Part shown: positions 10,712 through 20,381 of the stretch, in pieces
Layout: the number at the start of each line of letters is the position of its first letter
Position numbering within the stretch: the stretch's first letter is position 1
Origin: Aculops lycopersici
Lineage: Eukaryota; Arthropoda; Arachnida; Trombidiformes; Eriophyidae
Length of the DNA: 64,000 nt
Reading direction: 5' to 3'
NCBI GenBank assembly: GCA_015350385.1
Contig: WNKI01000002.1
Location: forward strand, 7,494,276 to 7,558,275
Program-made: the position numbers and the translations under genes
The notes under the pieces: generated by a model
What the model was told of the DNA's origin: nothing
Databases searched by the model: none
Seen by the model: the letters and a program-made list of their open reading frames with translations, nothing else

Positions 10712-13534
10712 TTAGTATCTACCACGTGGTGGTCCGCCCCTGCCACGTCCGCCGCCGCGTCCACGGCCAGGTGGCCCGCCCGTGCCTCCTCTACTTCCGC
10801 CGCCCCGACCTCTATGTCCGCCACCTCGGCCGCGTCCTCTACCTCGACGGAATCCGCCTGGTCGCTCGGGATCGTCGTCGTCCCAGCCATCTGGTCCTTT
10901 GTTATCCACCATCAAAGGGTTGCCTTTGTAGCCACCTCTATCATCCCCGCCGCCGGCAGCTGCACCGGCTCCTCTGCCCCTAGGTCCGCCTCGTCCTCGT
11001 CCCCCGCCACGACCTCTAAATCCTGGTCGGCCACTTTCCTCTTCGCCCTCCTCACCCGGCTTGCGGTGACCCCCCTTCAAATGCAGAAGTTTGCTCAGAC
11101 TAGGTCCACAAAATATGCACTCCGTCAACTTAGTCTTGCCATCCAACTGAGCCTTGTTATCATCTGGCTTGAACTCGGCAAACACTTGTTTCGCCTCGCA
11201 CTTATCACATTTCAAGTCGCGTTTCACTTTAACTCGAAGCGCCTTGTCTAAACCTTGATACATAACATGACACCTGTTACAGGCCACATAGTACTTCTTT
11301 GGGCCAGAGCCAGTGTCGAGGACTAGCTTACCACCATAGGTGCACACGGTGCATGGTCGAATCATATTATTAATCATCGAGTGTTCACAAGTATCATGGG
11401 TGCATTCGTTACATCCCACGGCTTTCTTCATATTCTCAAATGGTGGATTGTTGTAACAATTCGGACAGAACGGATATGATCTTTCATTTCGATCTGATTG
11501 CATGTATAGCAACTCAAACTTGTCGATTGGGCACTTGATCTCCTTGAAAATCTTGATAATACCTCTCTGAGGCACCGAGAAGGTTTCCTTGCAATTGACG
11601 CAATACAATCTTTGTGGTTTGGATACAATCATCTTCATGTACCTGTTACAGCGACCGCACCTACTCATGGGTTTACCCGTCTCAGCTAGTGAGGTGAAAC
11701 AAACTTCAAACAATTGATCCATTGAGGCGATATTCTCGACAAAGAAGTCAAACTTTTTTTTGAATTCTCTGATGGTATCCTGGAGCACGGTCTTGTAATC
11801 GGCTTTGCCTTCAATGATTTGATTGAGATCCCGCTCGATGGCTGCTCTTCGAGTAGGAAGTATAAGGTCATTGTCAATCTTTTGATATCCATGGACCAAG
11901 ATGATACCAAGTTGTGTTGGGACAAGTCGACGACCAGATCCAATTTGTACATAGTTTCTGGTACAAATGTTATTTATATGCGTGGGTATAGATGCATCCG
12001 TTCCAATACCGTGCTTTTCCATCAGCGATATTAGATCCGATTCGGTGAGATAATCTGGGGGCGAGGTTTTCTTCTCAACTATCTTGGCCTCTGTAATGCT
12101 AAACTCATCGCCTACCTTTATAGTTGACGATAAGTATCCTTCTGAAACTGAGATCCATGTCATGAACTTACTAAAACCCGGATACTTGACAACGGCACCC
12201 GTTTTCGTAAACATTTCCCGTCCAATCATAAATGTAATTGTGGTTTGTTTATACTTGAGGTCGTAGCTGATAGATCCAAGGAAGTGACGCATGACATAGT
12301 CGTAAACTCGCCAACAATCTCGATCGAAGAGTTCACTTGAAGTGGCGGATCTACATGGTGTGATGGGGGGATGGTCACCAACATCAACGCCGCCCTTGGG
12401 CTTGTTGATTCCTTCACGAAGTAGCTCCCTTACATCTTGACCAACATCCGGATGTGAGGTAAACATATTGACAAGCGAATTGAAGTCAAAATTTTTGGGA
12501 TAAGCCGTGGTTTCAGTTCTCGGGTATGATATGTAACCTTGAGTATAAAGACGCTCAGCAACTTGCATCGCTTGATGAGGCCCAATTCCAAGGGCTGAAC
12601 TACAAACTCTCAACAACTCCACAGTATTCAATCCAGTAGGACGTGGCTTGCTTTTATCCTTAAACTGAATATCAGTCGCCTTTGCTCTCCCGTGAGATTT
12701 AACCTCCGATAGTGCAGCCTTCGCATTCTGTTGCTTGAACTCTCTATCCTTGGCCCAGTCGAGAGTAAGCTCGGCTGTCGCCTCAGTGGTACATGGACGA
12801 ACCTTTACCACCAAGACCCAGTATGGTTCTGGTTGAAAGGATTGTATCTTATCGTGGCGGTCGACACAAAATCCTAAAGTCGGTGTCTGACAAGGTCCAT
12901 AACTGATTACACTACTGTCCAAATCACCGTACTTTCCGTGGAAAAACCGTGTCTGAAACCTGGTAAATGCACATCCAATTCTCAGGTCTATCTCCATTCT
13001 AGCCTCGACACTCAAAGACTCAAGTTGATTCGGTCGGACTAGGTTTTCCATGGCACGACGGATATCATTAGCAGTTAGTGCACTAAATCTAGCCCTGTAT
13101 ACGGTTTGTGGATTGTACATGCTTATTTGCATAACAGGAGCTAGAGCTTCCATGACTTCAAAACAAATATTCTCGCCCTCCTTGTCGCAGTCTAGCCATA
13201 GCACAAGGTAGTCGCAATTTTTACCTTCCCTTTGGAGAAACTTAGGCATGTGCATGTTCGGATTGGCCTCCTTCTTGACAGTGGGAGCTGTGAATAGTTC
13301 AACTGGCTCTACACGATCCCAATTGTTGTAACTTGCAGGGAAGTCACAGGTCATAACGTGACCGGCAACTGATGTAAATTTGAAGTTTGCTGGCCGGCCA
13401 AAAAACTGACCGCTATACTCGTGAACTGGGTTCCCTTGGCCCTTATGACTTCTGACTGGTCCATGAGACAGGAAACCCGAGAGCGACTGAGCCAAACTTG
13501 GCTTCTCCGCAACCATAAGCACATTGACCACCAT
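10712..13534 (-). CDS. TOP3B: DNA/RNA topoisomerase III-beta
   Basis: A 940-residue type IA topoisomerase that relaxes negatively supercoiled DNA and, in this subfamily, also acts on RNA, normally with the Tudor protein TDRD3. The TOPRIM domain begins at once (AEKPSLA, residues 9-15) and holds the metal-binding triad Asp115, Asp117 and Glu119 (LDCDKEGE). The catalytic tyrosine is Tyr337 in GYISYPRTET. Four CXXC pairs follow at roughly residues 630-810 as zinc ribbons. The tail from about residue 850 is RGG/RGRG-rich, the usual RNA-binding tail of the beta form, which separates it from topoisomerase III-alpha. It is somewhat longer than the roughly 860-residue human protein, mainly through that tail. 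The frame is intronless. A minus-strand CTGCAG directly before the ATG could be the acceptor of a 5'-UTR intron. Confidence 0.96.
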   Translation of the reverse strand: MVVNVLMVAEKPSLAQSLSGFLSHGPVRSHKGQGNPVHEYSGQFFGRPANFKFTSVAGHVMTCDFPASYNNWDRVEPVELFTAPTVKKEANPNMHMPKFLQREGKNCDYLVLWLDCDKEGENICFEVMEALAPVMQISMYNPQTVYRARFSALTANDIRRAMENLVRPNQLESLSVEARMEIDLRIGCAFTRFQTRFFHGKYGDLDSSVISYGPCQTPTLGFCVDRHDKIQSFQPEPYWVLVVKVRPCTTEATAELTLDWAKDREFKQQNAKAALSEVKSHGRAKATDIQFKDKSKPRPTGLNTVELLRVCSSALGIGPHQAMQVAERLYTQGYISYPRTETTAYPKNFDFNSLVNMFTSHPDVGQDVRELLREGINKPKGGVDVGDHPPITPCRSATSSELFDRDCWRVYDYVMRHFLGSISYDLKYKQTTITFMIGREMFTKTGAVVKYPGFSKFMTWISVSEGYLSSTIKVGDEFSITEAKIVEKKTSPPDYLTESDLISLMEKHGIGTDASIPTHINNICTRNYVQIGSGRRLVPTQLGIILVHGYQKIDNDLILPTRRAAIERDLNQIIEGKADYKTVLQDTIREFKKKFDFFVENIASMDQLFEVCFTSLAETGKPMSRCGRCNRYMKMIVSKPQRLYCVNCKETFSVPQRGIIKIFKEIKCPIDKFELLYMQSDRNERSYPFCPNCYNNPPFENMKKAVGCNECTHDTCEHSMINNMIRPCTVCTYGGKLVLDTGSGPKKYYVACNRCHVMYQGLDKALRVKVKRDLKCDKCEAKQVFAEFKPDDNKAQLDGKTKLTECIFCGPSLSKLLHLKGGHRKPGEEGEEESGRPGFRGRGGGRGRGGPRGRGAGAAAGGGDDRGGYKGNPLMVDNKGPDGWDDDDPERPGGFRRGRGRGRGGGHRGRGGGSRGGTGGPPGRGRGGGRGRGGPPRGRY

Positions 13535-14072
13535 TCTGCAGATATTATCAGTTCCAAAAGTGTTGAGATTAAGTTATTTTCTTTTGCCGCTGCTAGATGA
13601 TTAGCGGAACTTGGTGACAGCTCGTAATAACTGTATCGGAGGTTGTGTTGATTATAATGCTAAATCATGGTGATGAAAATAATTTGTTCATGTAGTCGAT
13701 AATCCAACAAACTAGTTACCTGTCGATGAGATAACCGGCATGTGTTCTAGTTCGATGGTTTGTTTTATGTGCTCTCTCGTGTGAGAGGCCACTGAGTATC
13801 GCGTGCAGCAAACTTTCATGAGTTTTCTGTGGCGAACTGTAGTTCCTCGCACCGTTGTTGTGCTGCAGACTGCCATAGAATGACCGCCACTTTTTTCACG
13901 TTGTGTACATTTGCACGTTATTTTCAACCGATTCTGCAGCAGAGAGCTTGAGGATCGTAGCATCCAAGCAAACGGTGAAGATCTCAACCCAAGTTGGTCA
14001 TAGCAACAGATAATTTTATATGATTTTAATTTTTTAATTAGCCATAATTTTACATACATAACCAAGATCAAG
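13535..14072. promoter_or_regulatory. Shared divergent promoter, TOP3B / CAP-D2
   Basis: The 538 bases between the two start codons must hold both promoters and 5' UTRs. I see no clear TATA box or other named element. A minus-strand frame at 13712-14095 has no recognisable features. Confidence 0.5.
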
Positions 14073-17000
14073 ATGACCCAATCAAAATTTGTCATTCCTC
14101 AAAAACTAGACGATCTCAGTCATCCTCAAGATGATAGCAACATATATTATGTCAACAATGAGTTGGCCTCCCTAGAAATAGCTCATCAATTAGCTGAAAC
14201 AGAAAGTAAACTGCACCAGGATCCCCTCAACATAATTGATGAATTTGGTGTCTTTTACTCAGTGCTGAGAACCTTCGATACATTAGACACCCGGTTGAAG
14301 GATAGATTTTGGACTATTTTGTTCAAGACAACCAATAGTTTCAGCGAACAATTGCGTAGTATCCTGTCAACCGAAAATGCACAATCCCTATTTGATTCGG
14401 CCGAAGAGAAACTTCAATATTCAAATGCCCTAAAGATGATTATCTTCTTGGATTGCACATTCATTCAATTCTTCGAGGACGCTCAATCGTCGCACAAACA
14501 CAACTTTGACAAGGATATTGCAGGTGGAGATCAGGGTAGGAAGAGGAAGGATCAGACTGCAAACAAGAAGAAAGCTGCAATCTCACTCGACTATGAAAAG
14601 TATCGAGTTCGCGTTTTAAAAGATATTCTGCAGTTAATATCATCACCACTAAGCAGGATCTCCGATTCGTCAACTGAAGCTCAGGAGGTAGCCAATCAAG
14701 TTATGCGAGTTTGCTACAAGATGATCGAGAACTCGGCCATCAATCACTTAACCAAAGACAACGATCTCATCAATATAAACTTCTCGCTTGTAGGATGTGG
14801 TATTGAGAAGTATAACCAATCGCTAACCTTTTGCTTAAAGTTCATTCAACTATTGCAACAACGAGAACAACTTGCGCCACTTCTCGCCGATCTAGTTTCT
14901 TTCATTGTTTCTAGGCACGATCAGCGTCAACTTGTAAGCGATATTATCAGGGAAATAGCTCATATTGACATAAGAAGCCTTACAGCAGACTCCTCGGGTA
15001 CACGAGCTGTCTCGGCTTTCCTCATCAGCCTTTCGGAAAAATGCTCAGAAGAATTTTTACCTTCAATCGACGAGTTATTTGACTATTTAGAGCAAGACTC
15101 GTACCATATGCGTAGTACCACTTTGAGTATATTCGGAAATCTCATAATCAAAACTCTACACAAGCAGGATGCTGATAAGGATCTTCGTGATAGATTATTG
15201 GATGTTATGTTGGATCATATTTGCGACATCACTACTTTCACTCGTTCAAGAGCTCTACAAGTTTGGGCCACTTTGTGCGAGAATCAAATGCTACCCCTCA
15301 GTTACCTAGTCCCTGTTACCACTGCCGCAGTTGGTCGACTTCTCGACAAGTCTTGTCCTGTGAGAAAGAGTGCAGTCAGGTTTATTACTACAATACTCAT
15401 GAGAAATCCATTTGCTCGCAAGTTGCCACTACAAGCCTTCGTTCAAAAGTACGAACAAGAAAACAAGAAGCTAGAAGAGTTGATCGAGGAGGAGAGGAAA
15501 CGTTTAGAAAAGGAGGAGGAAGTTTTGGAGACACTAAGTCAAGATTCGCAAACCTCAATCAACAGTGATACCGATCCCTCGCAAGTTCATCCAAATGCAA
15601 AGGTGACTAAGGATGTCGTCTTGACCTCTGAGTCTGCAGTAGTGACCCAAAAACGCAAGGTCGACTTCTTGAGAGACGCGATTGCTTTCACTCAACAAAT
15701 TCACAAAGCTATCCCCTTGACAAGTGAAATGTTATACTCAGAGAAAATTACTGACATCTCGGAGGCCATTGAATTTTTCGTTTGTAGCTACGAATTCGGG
15801 ATCGACGAAGCACTTGTTGGATTCAAGAAAATGATTCTGCTGGTCAACGGTAAGGAGAAAGGGTACAAGGAAACCATCACGGCTGCTTACAAGAGGATAT
15901 TCTTTGAGTCAACTATTTACGAGGGCAAGCCAAACAAAGACTCACTTATTGTAGAGAATCTTATCAACTTTACCCATGAGTCAACTATTGGAGAGTTTAT
16001 TTCGCTCGAAGTATTGATGGGTCACTTTTACTTAAGCGGTGACTTCACTCTAGACATGGAGCGCGAATTGATGGCCACATTCACCCGAGCCAAAACAACT
16101 GCCACCATCGAGGATGCCATAGCTGCGATACAGCTTATCGGCTCCTTGGCGCTCGTCAAACCTGATCTCATTAATCATAACCTGCATTTATGTGTCAAAC
16201 ACGGACTTTTAGAACCCATCGCCATGTCAACAGGTGGCTCATTTGACGATCAGGCTACTCGCCTGGTGAGAGAGACTTGTATTGCAATCCGGAAGTCCAT
16301 CCCTAGAAAGATTGAAGACAAATCCAGATCAATGAGATTAGCTCGAGATGATGAAATCTTTGTCCATATAGAGAATATAATTGTCGATAGCTTCACTAGC
16401 ACCAAGAGTGATTCTTGGTTCTCAATGTGCGATGAAACTATCAGGATTCTATTTGATATGGCTGAAAATCCTGAAAAAATTTGCGAGTCAATATTCAATA
16501 AGATGGTAGACAAACTTCTGAAGAATGCAATCCAGTGTACAAACTCAATCTCAACTCAAGATACAAATAGAAATGAATCCCCAGATTACGTCTGCCAACC
16601 TTCAACACTACAAGGTACTCAGGCAAGTCAGATTAGCAACAATACCATGGAATTGGTCAACCCTACAACTCTAGCCAGATTTATCCACTTCCTCGGCGAT
16701 GTAGCCCTTGATTTGGCTGTGTTCCTGGAACTAAATGTTCTAGTTGAGCTCAAGGTAAGAACTGCACCTGCCGACGAGAGTAAGCATAACATTAGCGCTG
16801 TCAATATAAGTATATCCAGCCGCCGAAGATCGCGACGTTTTGCCAACAAATCAATGGACGAAGCTAACTTGGAGGATGAAATCGGTCTTGGCGGAGCTGA
16901 GGCTGAGGATGCAGAACTGGAGTTTATCGGCAGTATATGTGACGAAGAGATTGTCTGTGGCAAGAATTTGTTGGCTAAACTGGCAAGAGTTGTTCTCGAA

Positions 17001-17987
17001 GTTGCCAAAGACCCTATCAGATATTATCATCCAGAACTTAAGCAAGCCTCGTCACTAGCTCTAGCTAAGTGTATGATGGTGAGTGCTAGATTCTGCCACG
17101 ACCACCTGCGCCTCTTGTTTACTATTTTAGAGAGAACTGAAGATAGCGCCATCAAGATCAATCTTCTGGTCGCCATTAGCGACTTGTGTATTAGATTTCC
17201 GAATCAACTCGACGGCTGGACAAACAAAATCTTTAACTGTCTACAGAACAACGACGTATTAGTACGCCGAGTTGCCTTAAAGATTCTTTCACGTTTGATT
17301 CTATGTGATATATTGAAAGCAAAAGATCAAATCAGTACCATTGCCAACCTGATTGTAGATGATGACGAGCAAATCTCCTCGTTTGCCAGACACTTCTTTG
17401 TTGAATTGAGCCGTAAACTAAATGCTATTTACAACTGTTTGCCGGATATTATTTCAAGATTATCTGATGCCAAGACGGGTATAAGCGAGGATGCGTTTAG
17501 AATTGTGATGAAGTTCATCTTCGAACTACTAGATAAAGCTCAACAGATTGACCGGTTGTTAGACAAACTTTGCGGTCGTTTCATGGATACTGATTGCGAA
17601 CGCCATTGGTCCGACTTGGCCTACTGTCTGTCGTTACTGAAATATAACGACAAGTCAATGGCCAAGTTGGTCGACAAGTTCGACTGCTACAAAGACAAGC
17701 TATGCATTGATTCCGTCCACGAATCCATTCTATCGATTGTAAGCACTTACAAAAAGAACCATGGACTTAAGGATGAAATGAAACAACTTCTCGCGGAGTT
17801 TGAGACAAAGATCGCCAAGGCTGTAGGCGAAAAACCGGAAGGTGAAGATATGGACGCAACCGAGGGAGCGGGGGGACACTCGGAGATGGAGGAAAATGGC
17901 AACACTTCTCACGCGACGACAGCAACCCCAACACCAGTGCCAGGTGAGAATGCCGATGTAACTGAGACATCGATGGAGGAGGACTGA
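14073..17987 (+). CDS. NCAPD2: Condensin complex subunit 1 (CAP-D2)
   Basis: A 1,304-residue HEAT-repeat subunit of condensin I, which with SMC2, SMC4, CAP-G and CAP-H compacts mitotic chromosomes. Helical repeats run through most of the protein, including KSCPVRKSAVRFITTIL typical of the N-terminal half. A charged helical segment (about residues 458-490, rich in Glu and Lys) separates the halves. The conserved Cnd1 domain lies at about residues 990-1190 and includes VRRVALKILSRLILCD and DEQISSFARHFFVELSRK. The acidic, Thr-rich tail (from about residue 1,260) is a plausible phosphorylation region. Slightly shorter than the roughly 1,400-residue human protein. One exon, which is unusual for so long a conserved gene. 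Confidence 0.95.
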   Translation: MTQSKFVIPQKLDDLSHPQDDSNIYYVNNELASLEIAHQLAETESKLHQDPLNIIDEFGVFYSVLRTFDTLDTRLKDRFWTILFKTTNSFSEQLRSILSTENAQSLFDSAEEKLQYSNALKMIIFLDCTFIQFFEDAQSSHKHNFDKDIAGGDQGRKRKDQTANKKKAAISLDYEKYRVRVLKDILQLISSPLSRISDSSTEAQEVANQVMRVCYKMIENSAINHLTKDNDLININFSLVGCGIEKYNQSLTFCLKFIQLLQQREQLAPLLADLVSFIVSRHDQRQLVSDIIREIAHIDIRSLTADSSGTRAVSAFLISLSEKCSEEFLPSIDELFDYLEQDSYHMRSTTLSIFGNLIIKTLHKQDADKDLRDRLLDVMLDHICDITTFTRSRALQVWATLCENQMLPLSYLVPVTTAAVGRLLDKSCPVRKSAVRFITTILMRNPFARKLPLQAFVQKYEQENKKLEELIEEERKRLEKEEEVLETLSQDSQTSINSDTDPSQVHPNAKVTKDVVLTSESAVVTQKRKVDFLRDAIAFTQQIHKAIPLTSEMLYSEKITDISEAIEFFVCSYEFGIDEALVGFKKMILLVNGKEKGYKETITAAYKRIFFESTIYEGKPNKDSLIVENLINFTHESTIGEFISLEVLMGHFYLSGDFTLDMERELMATFTRAKTTATIEDAIAAIQLIGSLALVKPDLINHNLHLCVKHGLLEPIAMSTGGSFDDQATRLVRETCIAIRKSIPRKIEDKSRSMRLARDDEIFVHIENIIVDSFTSTKSDSWFSMCDETIRILFDMAENPEKICESIFNKMVDKLLKNAIQCTNSISTQDTNRNESPDYVCQPSTLQGTQASQISNNTMELVNPTTLARFIHFLGDVALDLAVFLELNVLVELKVRTAPADESKHNISAVNISISSRRRSRRFANKSMDEANLEDEIGLGGAEAEDAELEFIGSICDEEIVCGKNLLAKLARVVLEVAKDPIRYYHPELKQASSLALAKCMMVSARFCHDHLRLLFTILERTEDSAIKINLLVAISDLCIRFPNQLDGWTNKIFNCLQNNDVLVRRVALKILSRLILCDILKAKDQISTIANLIVDDDEQISSFARHFFVELSRKLNAIYNCLPDIISRLSDAKTGISEDAFRIVMKFIFELLDKAQQIDRLLDKLCGRFMDTDCERHWSDLAYCLSLLKYNDKSMAKLVDKFDCYKDKLCIDSVHESILSIVSTYKKNHGLKDEMKQLLAEFETKIAKAVGEKPEGEDMDATEGAGGHSEMEENGNTSHATTATPTPVPGENADVTETSMEED

Positions 17988-18032
17988 GGGAATGATTGGA
18001 AATACAAAGTGTTTGATTCATGATTCAATTCA

Positions 18033-18042
18033 TTTATTTATT
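18033..18042 (-). terminator. Poly(A) signals of CED-6
   Basis: Two overlapping TTTATT strings (AATAAA on the minus strand) lie about 170 bases past the CED-6 stop and only 46 bases past the CAP-D2 stop. I see no clear plus-strand AATAAA for CAP-D2 here. Confidence 0.6.
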
Positions 18043-18211
18043 GGCTCAATTTGTCTCCAGCGTACTCATATTTGGCTGATTTGTGGAAAATTCAGATTTC
18101 GTTTGAGATTGAAGGATGTGTCATTAGATAGAAAGATCATAATTTGCTTTCTTATTCTCATTCGTTGCGAGATTCGTAGTTCATTCGGGTTCTGCAGAAG
18201 CCTCATTCTCT

Positions 18212-19057
18212 TTATGGCAAGTCGACTAGTGATTGAAGCCTTGTGGTTGCAAAACTTAAATCGATTGTTTGGGTGGTCGGTGAAACAGGTGGTGTTTGAT
18301 ATTGTTGATTGGTCTTGCGTTGACTCGTTGTGTTTTGGACAATATCAAGTTTGGGTAATTTATGCTCTAATTCTTGTGGCTGTGAGCTGTTCTGCTTTGA
18401 TTGTAGTTCATTTTCTAGATCCGTAACCTTACGTTCCAATTCCTGAATACGCTTTTTGGCCAATATCAGCTCCTTTTTTGTATCAAAATCGCGACCGGAT
18501 GCATCAAGAAACTTTCGGTGGGCCAACTCGAAGGCCTGGCCAATAGTGAGCGTTATCTCTTCAGACAACTTGTCGCTAACAAATACAAAACATTCATGCT
18601 TATCTGAACCCTCTTGCACTTTTGTTATAAAACTTAAATACTTTCTTTCTGACTTATCATCGGCACAATATGAGATTCTATGTAACGGAAATTGGCGTAT
18701 ATTATGTTTGGACTTGGGATCACGTATTGCAACTCCATCTATGGAAATGGTCAACTCCACTCGCTTGATCTTCTCTCCTTCGGATCTTCGTAAATGCTCT
18801 TGGAACTCTAGCTTCTTTATGCTATCTTTGACAACTTCCAAACCCTTAGGTTGGTCAACTTCGACATTGCCCAAGAATTTGACAAGATATGCTACGTGAC
18901 CATTGACCAGCAAAGCGTCATCGTGAACCCATCTCTTGGCCGCTGGATTATGGTGCCCATGCGATCCATCACTCGCTCCACCCGAAGAGCCTCCAGTCAA
19001 CTTGCCCATTGGTGAGGTCCACTTAAGGATGTTTGTTGTCATCTTTAGCTTCACCAT
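18212..19057 (-). CDS. ced-6: Engulfment adaptor CED-6/GULP, PTB domain
   Basis: A 281-residue cytosolic adaptor of the apoptotic-cell engulfment pathway. In this family the PTB domain binds NPxY motifs of CED-1/Draper/LRP-type receptors. The PTB domain spans about residues 52-186, with the family hallmarks FLGNVEVDQPKGLEVV, HRISYCADDKSERKY and EEITLTIGQAFELAHRKFL. A coiled coil follows (about 192-222, KKRIQELERKVTDLENEL), as in GULP1, where it mediates dimerisation. The C-terminal tail is Gln/Ser/Thr/Pro-rich. The N-terminus has a Gly/Ser/His-rich linker in place of the short vertebrate leader. The first ATG is chosen; a second Met at residue 6 is also possible. Intronless, and convergent with CAP-D2. 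Confidence 0.93.
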   Translation of the reverse strand: MVKLKMTTNILKWTSPMGKLTGGSSGGASDGSHGHHNPAAKRWVHDDALLVNGHVAYLVKFLGNVEVDQPKGLEVVKDSIKKLEFQEHLRRSEGEKIKRVELTISIDGVAIRDPKSKHNIRQFPLHRISYCADDKSERKYLSFITKVQEGSDKHECFVFVSDKLSEEITLTIGQAFELAHRKFLDASGRDFDTKKELILAKKRIQELERKVTDLENELQSKQNSSQPQELEHKLPKLDIVQNTTSQRKTNQQYQTPPVSPTTQTIDLSFATTRLQSLVDLP

Positions 19058-20381
19058 GATGGAAAATGTTTTGCGTTTCGTTTCGATAAGTTCGAGTGCA
19101 AAAGGAACTTTGAATGTTCTGTAGTGTGAATGTTTTGTGTTTGAAACAAGTGATAATACAGGCTTTCTTTATCAATATAAATCCATTTATGTTATTGATC
19201 AATCAATCTATGCAAAAGTTTTGATTCGACTCTTTGGTCCACTGATTCTAATATGGCAATTGATTACTTGATTTCTATAGGAGTCATATTGTCTTTCTCT
19301 CGAGTAATACTTTAGTTGAGGTAAATCATAATTTTTCTGTGCAAAAGCTTGTTATATATTGAAATGTCCTCAACTTTTTCCAATTCGAGAACTTGAAGAG
19401 ATACTAGCATCAATAATATGGAATATAGATTGCAAATAGCGCTAATAAGAAGGAATCTTCTATTAAAATTTTAATCCAGTTACTTGATTGGATTGTATAA
19501 TATGGTATTCAGTCAATAGAGACTCTCCACTAGAGATTAATCTAGATACCAATAGTTGATGCTGCCATTATCCATTAGACTATAATAATAATACTGATGA
19601 TTGTGACGATAATAGTTATTACATCGAACTTGCGATGATTTCCTGAAAGATGCTTTGTTTACGCTTCGCTCGCAAATGCTCCAAAGGTTTTGTGGCTAAC
19701 GCCGATTCTCCAATGGAGCGTTGCGACAGCGCAACAAGGTTCCTTGTTTTATGTGCGCCCAGCCCAATATCAAATTGTACAATGGCGCGCACTAAATATT
19801 AGCATCATAACAACAGAAGCCTGTAACGGGATTTTGTATGCATCGAACTTTGAAGCCACATAAAGTTGCCGCCCTGTATTGTTGGGCACAAAATTATTCT
19901 GACCTGTTTCTGGGTTGAATTAACTCGAGTTACAATTATGCTCTATCATTTTTACAGAAAAGATCTAAATGATGAACTCGAGTGTTGTCCATACTGACTC
20001 GATGGTTGGAGAGTAAAACGGAAATCGGCTGCAATCTCCTCTATACAGGAACAGATAGAGAGGCGAACGAAGAGCTGAATTTGAATTTTTGACTAAAATG
20101 ATCACTTCATAGTAGTATTTTCATTGTCTAGATAAACTTGTTCGATAAACAGAGTTCTGAATCCAGTAGGAAGGTATGATCATGTGTTGAGCAATCATTG
20201 AATCAACTCAAGCTTCCTTGTGAAGTTGATTTGCAGCTACCTAGACTCTCTCTCAAGTGCGACCTAGACCGAACCGGAACGAGCTTGTTGCAATGCAACC
20301 TGCAATTCGACATGGAATGTTGATCAATATTAAAAATAGGTGATTTTATTCGAATCTTATCATATCAAATATGACCCATTT
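19058..20381. other. Intergenic stretch, CED-6 promoter side
   Basis: These 1.3 kb are AT-richer than the surroundings. They hold the 5' flank of CED-6 and the 3' flank of the F-box gene. I see no gene or repeat family. Confidence 0.5.
20345..20350 (-). terminator. Poly(A) signal of the F-box gene
   Basis: TTTATT (minus-strand AATAAA) lies 32 bases past the stop codon, indicating a very short 3' UTR. Confidence 0.65.

Noticed and set aside
13712..14095. 127-codon minus-strand frame between TOP3B and CAP-D2
   Set aside because: It overlaps the CAP-D2 start in antisense, shows no domain or biased composition, and fills a promoter region.
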